DNA of 64,000 bases from Thiotrichaceae bacterium. Its GTDB lineage: Bacteria; Pseudomonadota; Gammaproteobacteria; SZUA-140. A model generated the notes under the pieces. It searched no databases. It was given only the letters and a program-made list of their open reading frames with translations, and had not been told where the DNA came from. Location: contig NVTY02000009.1 of the NCBI GenBank assembly GCA_002401765.2, positions 45,839-109,838 of the forward strand, written 5' to 3'. Both the position numbers and the translations under genes were made by a program. Below are positions 39,711 to 50,380 of the stretch, in pieces. How positions within the stretch are numbered: the first letter of the stretch is position 1; each line of letters opens with the position of its first letter.

Positions 39711-40679
39711 GTGACGGATGGAGAGGGAAGTTTGGAACGATTGAAAATTATTTTTGCCGGTACCCCTGAGTTTGCGGCGGTGGCATTGCATGCGCTGCTG
39801 GCATCTGAGCATGAGGTGTGTGCTATTTATACGCAGCCCGACCGTCCTGCCGGGCGTGGCCGTAAGCTGACGGCTGGGCCAGTGAAGCAGGTGGCATTAG
39901 CGCATGAGGTGCCGGTTTATCAGCCATTGACGTTGCGTGATGCGGATGTTCAGACCGTGTTGGCGGCCCATGGCGCAGATGTGATGGTGGTGGTGGCTTA
40001 TGGCCTGATCTTGCCGGTTGAGGTGCTGCAAGCACCGCGTTTTGGCTGCATCAATATCCATGCGTCATTGTTACCACGTTGGCGCGGTGCGGCACCGATT
40101 CAACGTGCCATCATTGCTGGAGACACGGAGAGTGGGGTGACGATTATTCAGATGGATGAAGGGCTAGACACTGGTGCGATGCTAGAAAAACGCAGCTGTA
40201 AAATCACAGCGGATGATAGTGGTGGCCAGTTGCATGATCGCCTTGCCACACTGGGTGCGGAGGCAGTATTGAGTACATTGGCGAAAATCAGCGATGGCTC
40301 GGTGAGCAGCGAAGCGCAGGATGATGCGTTGTCATGTTATGCCAGTAAGATTGATAAAAAAGAGGCGTTGGTAGATTGGAGCCGCCCTGCGCTGGAGATT
40401 CGTCGCCAGGCCAGCGCCTTTAACCCGTGGCCCGTGGCCTATACGCTGTTGCCAGATGGGCAGCGTTTGCGCATCTGGCAGGCGATTACGATCCCTGTCG
40501 CCAGTGATTTAGCGCCAGGTAGTGTGGTTGAAACCAACAAAGCAGGAATCGATATCGCCACTGGTGATGGTTTGCTGCGGCTGCTAAAGGTGCAACTGCC
40601 GGGTGGTCGGCAGGTCAGTAGTGGTGATTTTTTGAATGCTTATGCGCTGAAGGTTAGCGCCCAGCTGGGTAAACGCTAA
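39711..40679 (+). CDS. fmt: Methionyl-tRNA formyltransferase
   Basis: IIFAGTPEFAAVAL, NIHASLLPRWRGAAPIQRAI. Confidence 0.97.
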   Translation: MTDGEGSLERLKIIFAGTPEFAAVALHALLASEHEVCAIYTQPDRPAGRGRKLTAGPVKQVALAHEVPVYQPLTLRDADVQTVLAAHGADVMVVVAYGLILPVEVLQAPRFGCINIHASLLPRWRGAAPIQRAIIAGDTESGVTIIQMDEGLDTGAMLEKRSCKITADDSGGQLHDRLATLGAEAVLSTLAKISDGSVSSEAQDDALSCYASKIDKKEALVDWSRPALEIRRQASAFNPWPVAYTLLPDGQRLRIWQAITIPVASDLAPGSVVETNKAGIDIATGDGLLRLLKVQLPGGRQVSSGDFLNAYALKVSAQLGKR

Positions 40680-40680
40680 C

Positions 40681-41997
40681 GTGAGAAAACAGATGAAGGC
40701 GCGCGTGGTGGCAGTCAAGGTGCTGTTGCGTGTGATGGTTGATGGGCGCTCACTCAGTGTGTCGTTGCCTGAACAGCTGGCAAAACTTTCCGATCCGAGT
40801 GAACGACCACTGACGCAGGAGCTCTGTTACGGCGTAATGCGTTACGGAGGGCGGCTAGAGGCAGTGGCTAGGCAGCTATTAAATAAGCCGCTTAAGCGTA
40901 AAGATCGCGATGTTGAATGTCTAATTTTATTGGGACTTTATCAATTAATATATATGCGCATTCCACCACATGCGGTGGTGACTGAGACCGTTGACGCAGT
41001 CAATTCAATGGGCAAGTCGTGGGCCAAAGGGCTGGTCAATGCGGTGCTGCGAAATTTTCAGCGTGGTGAACAAAAATTATTAGCGCAGGCGGATAGCACG
41101 CCTGCTGGGCAATATGCCCATCCATCGTGGTTATTAACGATGATTCAGGCGTGTTGGCCTGGTGAGTGGCAAGCGATTGTCGAAGGCAATAATCAATATC
41201 CGCCGATGGTGCTGCGTATCAATCCAGTACATGGTTCGCGGGATGAGTATCTTCAGCGCCTGCAAGATGCAGGCATGGCAGCAACGGCGATGGTGCATGT
41301 ACCGTCGGCCGTGATGCTGGAACAGTCAGTCGATGTGGAGCGCTTGCCTGGTTTTAGCGACGGGCATGCCTCTGTGCAGGATGGTGCCGCGCAACTAGCG
41401 GGGTGGCTGCTGGGTCTGCAGCCGGGACAGCGTGTGCTCGACGCCTGCTCAGCACCGGGCGGTAAATGTTGTCATATACTTGAGCAAGCAGCACAGGTGG
41501 CAGAAGTGGTGGCGATTGATATTGATGAACAGCGTCTACAAAGTGTCGGCGAAAATCTGGCGCGTCTTAAGCTGCAGGCGAAGGTTATTTGTGGTGATGC
41601 TAGTCGTCCCAATGAATGGTGGGATGGTAAACTGTTTGATCGTATCTTGCTGGATGCGCCTTGTTCTGCTTCAGGTGTGATACGTCGTCACCCGGATATT
41701 AAGCAACTGCGTCATGAACAAGACATTGAGGCGCTAGTGGCATTGCAGGGTGAAATTCTTGCCGCAATGTGGCCGTTGCTAGCACCGGGTGGCCTATTGC
41801 TTTACGCGACCTGCTCAATTTTTCCGCAGGAAAATCATCTTCAGATTGAAAGATTCTTGGAAACCCATCATGATGCAGCAGCATCGATAGTGTCGGCTTC
41901 GTGGGGGCGCGCTATGCCGATAGGGCGACAGATTCTGCCTGGTGATGATGGCATGGATGGCTTTTATTATGCGCCACTGCTGAAAAACCTTGGATAG
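40681..41997 (+). CDS. rsmB: 16S rRNA (cytosine-5) methyltransferase B
   Basis: NusB-like N-terminus, VQDGAAQLAGWLL, DACSAPGGK, LDAPCSASGVIRRHPDIK. Confidence 0.95.
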   Translation: MRKQMKARVVAVKVLLRVMVDGRSLSVSLPEQLAKLSDPSERPLTQELCYGVMRYGGRLEAVARQLLNKPLKRKDRDVECLILLGLYQLIYMRIPPHAVVTETVDAVNSMGKSWAKGLVNAVLRNFQRGEQKLLAQADSTPAGQYAHPSWLLTMIQACWPGEWQAIVEGNNQYPPMVLRINPVHGSRDEYLQRLQDAGMAATAMVHVPSAVMLEQSVDVERLPGFSDGHASVQDGAAQLAGWLLGLQPGQRVLDACSAPGGKCCHILEQAAQVAEVVAIDIDEQRLQSVGENLARLKLQAKVICGDASRPNEWWDGKLFDRILLDAPCSASGVIRRHPDIKQLRHEQDIEALVALQGEILAAMWPLLAPGGLLLYATCSIFPQENHLQIERFLETHHDAAASIVSASWGRAMPIGRQILPGDDGMDGFYYAPLLKNLG

Positions 41998-42000
41998 AAA

Positions 42001-42606
42001 ATGTATTTAAGCGCCACAGCGAGGCAGCAAGGAATGACTAGCCGATTATTGCATCAGGTGGTGCCGGCTATCGTGGGGGTGTTGTTGTCGATATTTTCTA
42101 ATCTTGCCTTGGCCGAGGCGCGTTTTGATATCGCGGAGGTCAAGGTCAAGCTGATTGATAAGGTCTACTATCTCAATGCACGTATCGATTATGAATTGAG
42201 CGACAAGGTGCTAGAGGTGATGCACCGTGGTGTGCCGATCGTGGTGGTGCTTGATATTGAGTTCCAACGCAGCCGAAAATTTATCTGGGACGCGGGAATT
42301 GCCCAGCTAGTGCAGCGCTATCAACTCGAATATCATGCCCTGACTCGGCAATACTTGGTGACTAATCTTAATAGCGGATCTCAGCATAGCTTTCCAACGC
42401 TGGAGGTGGCCCTGACGCTGTTGGGAACGGTGGTTGACCTTCCCGTGCTGGATAAGCAACTGCTAGACAAAGATGGCCAATATGTTGGTTCAATGCGGGC
42501 GTCGGTGGACGTGGGCGCATTGCCAACGCCGCTACGTCTGCGCGCATATTTTTCTGCCGACTGGCATTTAAGCAGTGAGTGGTATTCGTGGATATTGCCA
42601 AACTGA
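42001..42606 (+). CDS. DUF4390 family protein
   Basis: DIAEVKVKLIDKVYYLNARIDYELS; position between rsmB and ntrY-like kinase. Confidence 0.85.
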   Translation: MYLSATARQQGMTSRLLHQVVPAIVGVLLSIFSNLALAEARFDIAEVKVKLIDKVYYLNARIDYELSDKVLEVMHRGVPIVVVLDIEFQRSRKFIWDAGIAQLVQRYQLEYHALTRQYLVTNLNSGSQHSFPTLEVALTLLGTVVDLPVLDKQLLDKDGQYVGSMRASVDVGALPTPLRLRAYFSADWHLSSEWYSWILPN

Positions 42607-44870
42607 AGCGGCTTGGTTCTGGCGCCATACCGGTAGCACTGCTATCGATCTTATTGCTACTGTCGCTTTTTCTAATGAGTGCCGCAACGCAGAACTCAGA
42701 GCAGTTTGGGCGCCTTTATATGTTGCTATTGGTGGTTAACCTGCTTGGACTGGTTGCGCTGCTGGTGTTGATCACCTCTAATCTGTTGCGCTTGCGACGC
42801 CAATATCGCAACCGGGCAACGGGGTCCCGCCTTACCGTGCGCCTGATGTTGATGTTTGTTTTACTGGCGCTGGCACCGGTGTCACTGGTTTATTATTTCT
42901 CTCTTGGTTTTATTCAGCGTGGTATTGATAGTTGGTTTGATGTGCGTGTTGAGAGTGCACTTGATAACGCATTAGCGTTAAGTCGCGCCTCATTAGAGAC
43001 GCGCTCACGTGAGTTGATGAAGCGCACTGAACAGATGCGCAGTAAGCTGCAGCGTTCCAGTGATGCTGGATTACCTCGGCTGCTTGATGAATTGCGAATG
43101 AGTGATGGCGCATCGGAATTAACACTCTTTATGGGCGGTGGGCATGTTGTTGCATCGAGTAGTGTGAATCCTGCTAATATTGTGCCGGACCTGCCGAATG
43201 AGTCGGTGGTTCGCCAGGTACGGCAGAGTGGCAGTGCCTATGCCTCGCTTGATCCCTTAAGTGATAACGGGCTCTATGTGCGAGTGGTGATACCGATCCC
43301 CGCTGCAACACCTCTGTTGGATACGCGATTTTTACAGGCGCTTTATCCTATTTCAGATCGAGTCAGCGTACTGGCGAACAGTGTTGAATCCGCTTACATG
43401 CAGTACCAACAGCTTTTGCTGTTGCGTGATCCATTAAAGAATAGTTTCATTTTGATGTTATCGCTGGTGTTATTGCTGGGTGTATTGATGGCCGTGTGGC
43501 TCGCTTTTTTCTCTGCGCGTCGCTTGGTAACACCGATTCGAGTATTGGCCATTGGTACCCGTGCAGTAGCGGCAGGGGATTATACCAAACGCTTACCGAT
43601 GCACTCTGGCGATGAACTTGGCTTCCTTGTTGAGTCGTTTAATGATATGACGCTTAAAATTGCCCAGGCGCAAGAAGATGTGCGTAATAGTCAGCAGCAG
43701 GCAGAGCAAGAACGCGCCTATTTATGGGCAGTGTTGGCGCGTCTCTCATCCGGGGTGTTAACGCTCGATGTGAATCGTATGGTGTATACGGTGAATGTGG
43801 CGGCTGGGCATATTCTGGGCGTGGAATCAAAAGAGTGCATTGGCTACGAATTAGATGAAATTGTTGGGCGTTACGAGTATCTAAAAAACTTTGCGGATGC
43901 GATTACCCCCCATCTAGCCGAATTAAACAGTGATGCGAAAGGAAAGAGTGACTGGCGTGAAGAGGTGATCCTTTATGGCGCCACAGGGCGTCAAGTTTTG
44001 ATGTGCGGTGGCGCGGCACTGCCAGGTGATGAAGGTGGCTATGTAATTGTCTTTGATGATATCACCAAGCTGGTTCAGGCGCAGCGCGATGCGGCATGGG
44101 GAGAAGTGGCGCGGCGTCTTGCGCATGAGATTAAAAATCCACTGACCCCTATTCAATTATCTGCCGAGCGGTTGCGGCATAAATACTTGAAGACGATGGA
44201 GCCCGAAGATGCGGTGGTGTTGGATAAATCAACCCATACGATCGTGCAGCAGGTTGAGGTGATGAAAGAGATGGTGCAGGCATTTTCAGAGTATGCGCGC
44301 ACGCCAAAATTAGAACGCCGGCCGCAGGCGCTTAATCATTTAATCGACGAGGTACTAGACCTTTATCGAAACAATCGCTTTGGCGTGACTATCGTGACGG
44401 ATCTGCAAGATGATCTGCCGCTGGTGTCGATAGATTCTGGTCGCATGCGACAGCTGCTGCATAATTTGATCAAAAATGCATTGGAAGCGATGGTGGATGG
44501 TGAAATGAAAATTGAGCTGACGACTCGTGTCTTTAGCGAACGTGGACTCACGATGGTTGAACTACTGGTATCTGATAGTGGCCCTGGCATTCCTGCGACA
44601 ATTTTGGAAAATATTTTCGAGCCATATGTTACCGCCAAACCTAAGGGCAGTGGCCTGGGACTGGCAATCGTGAAAAAAATTGTTGAAGAACACAGTGGTG
44701 TGATCTGGGCTGAAAATATTGAACATGGTGCCTGTATGACGATTCGTTTACCGGCGGCGAAAAATGTCATGAAAGATATGACGCCTATGGAGGCAGAAGG
44801 ACAGCATGAAGCAGGTGTTATGGAAAATGATGTGACACCGTTCAAACAACAGAATGGTGATAAGACATGA
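42579..44870 (+). CDS. NtrY-like sensor histidine kinase (HAMP-PAS-HisKA-HATPase)
   Basis: RRLAHEIKNPLTPIQLSAERLRHKY; LLHNLIKNALEA; GSGLGLAIVKKIVEEH. Confidence 0.93.
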   Translation: MVFVDIAKLKRLGSGAIPVALLSILLLLSLFLMSAATQNSEQFGRLYMLLLVVNLLGLVALLVLITSNLLRLRRQYRNRATGSRLTVRLMLMFVLLALAPVSLVYYFSLGFIQRGIDSWFDVRVESALDNALALSRASLETRSRELMKRTEQMRSKLQRSSDAGLPRLLDELRMSDGASELTLFMGGGHVVASSSVNPANIVPDLPNESVVRQVRQSGSAYASLDPLSDNGLYVRVVIPIPAATPLLDTRFLQALYPISDRVSVLANSVESAYMQYQQLLLLRDPLKNSFILMLSLVLLLGVLMAVWLAFFSARRLVTPIRVLAIGTRAVAAGDYTKRLPMHSGDELGFLVESFNDMTLKIAQAQEDVRNSQQQAEQERAYLWAVLARLSSGVLTLDVNRMVYTVNVAAGHILGVESKECIGYELDEIVGRYEYLKNFADAITPHLAELNSDAKGKSDWREEVILYGATGRQVLMCGGAALPGDEGGYVIVFDDITKLVQAQRDAAWGEVARRLAHEIKNPLTPIQLSAERLRHKYLKTMEPEDAVVLDKSTHTIVQQVEVMKEMVQAFSEYARTPKLERRPQALNHLIDEVLDLYRNNRFGVTIVTDLQDDLPLVSIDSGRMRQLLHNLIKNALEAMVDGEMKIELTTRVFSERGLTMVELLVSDSGPGIPATILENIFEPYVTAKPKGSGLGLAIVKKIVEEHSGVIWAENIEHGACMTIRLPAAKNVMKDMTPMEAEGQHEAGVMENDVTPFKQQNGDKT

Positions 44871-46237
44871 GCGTACCCTATATTTTAGTGGTTGATGATG
44901 AGCGTGATATTCGCGAGCTAGTCAAAGATATCCTTGAAGATGAAGGCTACGAGGTGAGTCTTGCTGCCAATGGAGAGGAGGCGCGCAAGATGCGTCGAAT
45001 GCGTCGCCCTAATCTTATTTTACTAGATGTATGGATGCCGGACATTGATGGTATTTCGCTGTTACGAGAATGGTCTGTTGACGGTGGTGTTGATAGTCCG
45101 GTGATTATGATCTCCGGTCATGGTACCGTCGAAACGGCAGTCGAGGCGACGCGCCTTGGCGCCTACGATTTTGTTGAAAAGCCATTGTCGCTGGCGAAAC
45201 TCTTGTTGGTGGTCGAGCGTGCATTAGAAGCCGACCGCCTACAACGTGAAAATATTGGCTTGCGGCGTCAAGTGCAGCCGCTGGGTCAACCGGTCGGCAG
45301 CAGCAAAATAATTCGTGAATTATGTGAACGTACGGAGCTTATTGCAAAACATAATGCCTGGGTATTGATCAGTGGTGAGGCTGGCAGTGGTAAAGAACTT
45401 TTCGCACGTTATCTTCATGCCTGTAGTTCGCGAGCAAATGAACCATTCATCGATGTGAGCGTAGCCTCAGTGGCCAATACTAATTCTGCGGCGGAGTTGT
45501 TTGGTAGCGAAGAGGCGGGTGCGATTCATTATGGTTGTATCGAGCAGGCCAATGGCGGCACGTTATTTCTGAGTGAAATTGGAGACATGGAGCCGGGTGT
45601 GCAGGCGAAATTTTTTAGTGCGCTAGAAAACAGATCATTTTTACGGGTTGGCGGGATCGAGCCGGTGGCGTTTGATGTGAGAATTATTGCGGCTACCCAT
45701 CGTGATTTAAAGCAGGTGGTTGCGGATGGGAAATTCCGCGAAGATCTCTATTATCACCTTAATGTGGTGCCACTCGACATTCCGCCGTTACGTGATCATG
45801 CGGATGATGTGGCGGCGCTGCTCGATTTTTATGCAGAACAGTTTGCACAGAGCGATCATCTAGTGAAACGCCGTTTCAGCGCTGCAGCGGTGTTACGTTT
45901 AACGAATTATCCATGGCGAGGGAACGTGCGTGAGTTAAAAAACTTGGTACAACGTTTGATGATTTTTGGTGGTAATAATGAGGTTGATGTTGATGAAGTG
46001 GAGGCCACGTTAGGGATTACCCTTGAGAAGAGCGAGGTTCAACATCCGATTGAGTTTGATTTACCGCTGCGCGGTGCGCGTCAGCAGTTTGAAAAAGCCT
46101 ATTTTGAGCATCAACTGCGAGCATTGCAGGGGAACTTGGGGCAGGTAGCTCGCAAGGCAGGGATTGAGAGGACGCACCTTTATCGAAAGTTTCGTGCGCT
46201 AGGTATCGATAAAAAGAAAGAGGCAGGCGATAAGTAG
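44867..46237 (+). CDS. NtrX-like response regulator (AAA+ and Fis-type HTH), lacking a GAFTGA loop
   Basis: Receiver DDERDIRELV...LLDVWMPDIDG; GEAGSGKELFARYLH; LFGSEEAGAIHYGCIEQANGGTLFLSEIGDM; C-terminal Fis-like helix. Confidence 0.9.
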   Translation: MSVPYILVVDDERDIRELVKDILEDEGYEVSLAANGEEARKMRRMRRPNLILLDVWMPDIDGISLLREWSVDGGVDSPVIMISGHGTVETAVEATRLGAYDFVEKPLSLAKLLLVVERALEADRLQRENIGLRRQVQPLGQPVGSSKIIRELCERTELIAKHNAWVLISGEAGSGKELFARYLHACSSRANEPFIDVSVASVANTNSAAELFGSEEAGAIHYGCIEQANGGTLFLSEIGDMEPGVQAKFFSALENRSFLRVGGIEPVAFDVRIIAATHRDLKQVVADGKFREDLYYHLNVVPLDIPPLRDHADDVAALLDFYAEQFAQSDHLVKRRFSAAAVLRLTNYPWRGNVRELKNLVQRLMIFGGNNEVDVDEVEATLGITLEKSEVQHPIEFDLPLRGARQQFEKAYFEHQLRALQGNLGQVARKAGIERTHLYRKFRALGIDKKKEAGDK

Positions 46238-46334
46238 CGGTGAATTGTCGACTATTTTTCTGTTATCCTATGCGCGAAATAGAGCTTGATTTAAATCATT
46301 TGCCGCCTCCAATGGCGATTCTGGATGTAATCTC

Positions 46335-47708
46335 ATGAAAATTATAGTGCTTGGGGCTGGGCAGGTAGGGGCCTCGGTTGCGGAGAATTTGGCTAGAGAG
46401 GCGAATGATATTACGGTTGTCGATGTGAATGCCAAAGCGCTACATGATCTGCAGGATCGCTTTGATCTGCGTACCGTTGTTGGTCATGCCTCTCACCCTG
46501 ATGTGTTGCGTCGCGCGGGCGCAGAAGATGCGGATATGATACTTGCAGTCACGAATAGCGACGAGACCAATATGATTGCCTGTCAGGTCGCCTATACCTT
46601 GTTTCATACCCCAACCAAGATTGCGCGGGTGCGGGCGCGTGAATATATTGCCTATTCTCAGCTTTTTACGCAGGAAGCACTGCCGATCGATATGCTGATT
46701 AGCCCGGAGCAGGTTGTGATCGATCACGTGCGTCGACTGATCGAATATCCAGGCGCACTACAGGTGCTTGATTTTGCAGATGGTCTGGTACGACTGGTGG
46801 CGGTAAAGGCCTACTACGGCGGGCCTCTGGTGGGGCATGAGCTACGTGAATTAAAAGAACATATGCCGGGAATTAAATCCCGTGTGGCGGCTATTTTTCG
46901 CCGCGGTACGCCGATCATTCCACAGGGGGATACCGTCATTGAGGTTGATGATGAGGTCTTTTTTATCGCTGCGAAAGATGATATTCGTGCCGTGATGAGT
47001 GAACTGCGCAAACTCGATAAACCCATCAAACGTATTATTCTGGTCGGTGGTGGCAATATCGGTAAAGGGCTGGCGGCAGCGTTGGAAGATCGTTACCAGG
47101 TGAAGTTGATTGACCACAATGCTGAGCGTACCCAGCGTATCGCTGAAGAGCTCGATAAAACACTGGTATTGCTCGGTGATGCCGCCGATGAAGAGCTGCT
47201 ATTGGAAGAGAACATTGAGAGCACCGACATTTTTTGTGCGATGACCAATGATGATGAGGCCAACATTCTCTCTGCGATGTTAGCAAAACGGCTCGGCGCC
47301 AAAAAGGTGATGACACTCATCAATCGTGCCGCTTATGTTGATCTGGTTGAGAGCGGTGAGATTGATATTGCGGTATCACCGCATCAAGCGACCATCGGCG
47401 GGCTGCTGGCTCATGTGCGTCGCGGTGATGTGGTGGTGGTGCATTCATTACGTCGTGGTGCAGCGGAAGCGATAGAGGCGATTGCACATGGCGACAAAAA
47501 ATCATCCAAGGTAGTGGGGCGAGCGGTTGGGGATATTAAACTGCCGCGCGGCACCAGTATTAGTATTATTGTACGCGGCGAAGAGGTGCTGGTAGCACAT
47601 CACGACACGGTGATTGAAGCTGAGGATCATGTGATTCTATTTCTAATTGATAAGAAACGCATCACAGAAGTTGAGCGTCTTTTTCAGGTGGGTGTGACAT
47701 TTCTTTGA
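46335..47708 (+). CDS. trkA: Trk potassium uptake protein TrkA
   Basis: [20 protein letters not shown]; second [10 protein letters not shown] Rossmann repeat. Confidence 0.95.
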   Translation: MKIIVLGAGQVGASVAENLAREANDITVVDVNAKALHDLQDRFDLRTVVGHASHPDVLRRAGAEDADMILAVTNSDETNMIACQVAYTLFHTPTKIARVRAREYIAYSQLFTQEALPIDMLISPEQVVIDHVRRLIEYPGALQVLDFADGLVRLVAVKAYYGGPLVGHELRELKEHMPGIKSRVAAIFRRGTPIIPQGDTVIEVDDEVFFIAAKDDIRAVMSELRKLDKPIKRIILVGGGNIGKGLAAALEDRYQVKLIDHNAERTQRIAEELDKTLVLLGDAADEELLLEENIESTDIFCAMTNDDEANILSAMLAKRLGAKKVMTLINRAAYVDLVESGEIDIAVSPHQATIGGLLAHVRRGDVVVVHSLRRGAAEAIEAIAHGDKKSSKVVGRAVGDIKLPRGTSISIIVRGEEVLVAHHDTVIEAEDHVILFLIDKKRITEVERLFQVGVTFL

Positions 47709-47755
47709 TGTGCCTATGCTAATCATAATGGATATTTATTTGTTGCCCGGTACCC

Positions 47756-49201
47756 ATGCAATATAAAGCGATTCAGCGCATCATCGGCATACTGCTGGCG
47801 CTATTCAGTTTAACCATGCTGCCACCTGCAATGTTGGCCTGGATTTATGATGAATCTTCGTTGCACGCCTTTCTTTATGCCTTTGCGCTGGTCATGGTCA
47901 CCGGTTTGATTTTTTGGTTGCCGGTACATTCGCATCGAAAAGAGTTGCGCCTGCGAGATGGTTTCATTGTGGTGGTGATGTTTTGGGTGGTGCTGGGCTT
48001 GTCCGGTTCTCTGCCTTTTATACTAAGCGCCAAACTTTCATTTGTAGACGCCGTTTTTGAGTCTGTCTCAGGCCTCACCACCACGGGTGCGACTGTGATC
48101 TTTGGTTTGGATGATATGCCGTTATCGCTGCTCTATTATCGCCAGCAATTACAGTGGCTGGGTGGCATGGGGATTATTGTATTGGCGGTAGCGATCTTGC
48201 CAATGCTTGGGATTGGTGGCATGCAGCTTTACCGCGCTGAAACCCCTGGGCCAATGAAAGAGAATAAATTAACCCCACGCATTACTGAAACGGCAAAAGC
48301 GTTGTGGTACATCTACTTAGGATTGACGATTGCCTGTGCATTCTCTTACTGGTTGGCTGGCATGTCACCGTTTGACGCCATTGCTCATAGCTTTTCAACC
48401 ATCGCGATTGGTGGCTTTTCAACCCATGATGCGAGTATCGGTTATTTTAATAGCGCCTTGATTGAGGCAGTGGCGATCGTTTTCATGTTATTGGCTGGGG
48501 TTAATTTTGCGCTTCACTTTTTGGCGTGGCGAGGTTTAAGCCTGCGCCCTTATCTGGGTGACCCTGAATTTAGATTTTATTTTATGATTTTATTGTTTGT
48601 CTCTGCGATCACTTCTTACTTTTTATATGCCAGCGGCACCTTCGATAGCCCGGGCGGTGCTTTGCATCATGGAATTTTTCAGGCGGTTTCGATTGGCACG
48701 ACGGCAGGTTTTACCACGGCTGAGTATCATAATTGGCCGCTTTTTTTACCGGTATTATTATTGTTAACCAGTTTTATTGGTGGTTGTGCTGGCTCGACGG
48801 GTGGTGGCCTGAAGGTGATTCGCGTGTTGTTGCTGTTGAAGCAGGGCGGGCGTGAAATCAAACGGTTGATTCATCCTAACGCACAATTTGTGGTTAAGAT
48901 TGGTAATAAGGCGCTGCCGAGTCGGGTGATTGATGCGGTGTGGGGCTTCTTCTCACTCTATGTGGTCTGTTTTTGCGTGATGTCCGTTATTCTTGCCGCG
49001 ACGGGACTCGATTTTGTGACTTCGTTCTCAGCGGTAGCTGCCTGTATGAACAACCTTGGGCCGGGGCTAGGCGATGTCGGTTTAAACTATGCGGGGATTA
49101 ATGATACGGCTAAATGGGTGCTCTGTTTTGCAATGTTACTCGGCCGACTTGAGATTTTTACTTTGTTAGTGTTGTTAACACCTGCATTTTGGCGAAAATA
49201 G
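47756..49201 (+). CDS. trkH: Trk potassium uptake protein TrkH
   Basis: ESVSGLTTTGATV; GCAGSTGGGLKVIR; NNLGPGLGDVGLNY. Confidence 0.95.
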   Translation: MQYKAIQRIIGILLALFSLTMLPPAMLAWIYDESSLHAFLYAFALVMVTGLIFWLPVHSHRKELRLRDGFIVVVMFWVVLGLSGSLPFILSAKLSFVDAVFESVSGLTTTGATVIFGLDDMPLSLLYYRQQLQWLGGMGIIVLAVAILPMLGIGGMQLYRAETPGPMKENKLTPRITETAKALWYIYLGLTIACAFSYWLAGMSPFDAIAHSFSTIAIGGFSTHDASIGYFNSALIEAVAIVFMLLAGVNFALHFLAWRGLSLRPYLGDPEFRFYFMILLFVSAITSYFLYASGTFDSPGGALHHGIFQAVSIGTTAGFTTAEYHNWPLFLPVLLLLTSFIGGCAGSTGGGLKVIRVLLLLKQGGREIKRLIHPNAQFVVKIGNKALPSRVIDAVWGFFSLYVVCFCVMSVILAATGLDFVTSFSAVAACMNNLGPGLGDVGLNYAGINDTAKWVLCFAMLLGRLEIFTLLVLLTPAFWRK

Positions 49202-49226
49202 TAGTGTCTGTTTTAACCGTGAGAGT

Positions 49227-49811
49227 GTGATGAAAATTAGTGATACGCAAAAAAAATGGGATGCGATTTACCAAAAGGCCGTTGACGGTGAGCATTCGGC
49301 GGTTCGAGTGCTGCTGGAGAATCAACATTTATTACCTGATGCAGGCACTGCGCTAGAGCTGGCCTGTGGTATGGCGGCCAATGCCAGATTTCTGGCGCAG
49401 CGTGGCCTGAGCACAACGGCATGGGATATTTCTGAGGTGGTGATCGAGCGTCTGCAGGCGTCGCCAGCCATGAAGGGGTTGGCAATAACCTTTGAGGGGC
49501 GTGACATTGTGCAGCAACCCCCGGAAGCCGCATCGTATGATGTGATCGTGGTGAGTTATTTTCTTGATCGCTCATTGATTCCGCTTATTAAACGAGCATT
49601 GAAGCCGTCGGGTTTAATTTTTTATCAAACATTTACACAAACTTATGTGAATGAAGGTGGTCCCCGTAGCCGTGATTTTCGCCTGGCGGACAATGAGTTG
49701 CTGCAATTGTTTGGTGATTATCAGGTGCTGGCTTATCGAGAAGAGGGGCGTGTTGGTGAACTTCAGCAGGGTTACCGAGATGAGGCCTGGATTGTTGCTC
49801 AGAAACCTTAA
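49227..49811 (+). CDS. SAM-dependent methyltransferase (TehB-like)
   Basis: WDAIYQKA...ALELACGMAANARFLAQRGLSTTAWDIS. Confidence 0.8.
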   Translation: MMKISDTQKKWDAIYQKAVDGEHSAVRVLLENQHLLPDAGTALELACGMAANARFLAQRGLSTTAWDISEVVIERLQASPAMKGLAITFEGRDIVQQPPEAASYDVIVVSYFLDRSLIPLIKRALKPSGLIFYQTFTQTYVNEGGPRSRDFRLADNELLQLFGDYQVLAYREEGRVGELQQGYRDEAWIVAQKP

Positions 49812-49932
49812 CGGTTGGGGCGTCAGTGATAAGATGAGTTTCTTCTGTTCGCGCTGATATGGTTCGCAATAAAATCCGGCGGTTGTAAATTATTGCCACT
49901 GTATGGTGGTGTCCTTTTACTACGCAGCCCTT

Positions 49933-49952
49933 AACCGCTTGCGGTTTTTTTT
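49933..49952 (+). terminator. Rho-independent terminator candidate
   Basis: AACCGC-TT-GCGGTT stem followed by a T run. Confidence 0.6.
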
Positions 49953-50380
49953 CCTATAACGATTATGTCAGGATTGATTCGAACGCTATAACGGGTAGTT
50001 GTGTGCGGCCTGAATATTCGGCATTCACGTGCTAGGGTCGATTTTTTGTTCGTGTTGTCAGCGCCGGAATGAGCCATCGAGCAAAGGGCTCTAGCCGCAT
50101 AATTTTGATGAGAAAAAGAATATTTAACGTGCGTGTAGAGGCTTGATGAAATAAGGTGCTCAGCCCCAGTAATAAATTCTGTTCCTAAGCTTTGCAGGAG
50201 AGCTGAACAACCGGAAAAATATAGCAATCAAAAAAGTAAATTGGTAGTAGGCAAAGTCGTATTTATTTGTAGGAATTTCTTTATTTTTTTCACGTGATCT
50301 ATTGCATCTATTTAGGTGGCGATAAATAGTTCTACCTATGATATTTATATAATAAATAGATAACTTTTGGAGGTGGGGGA

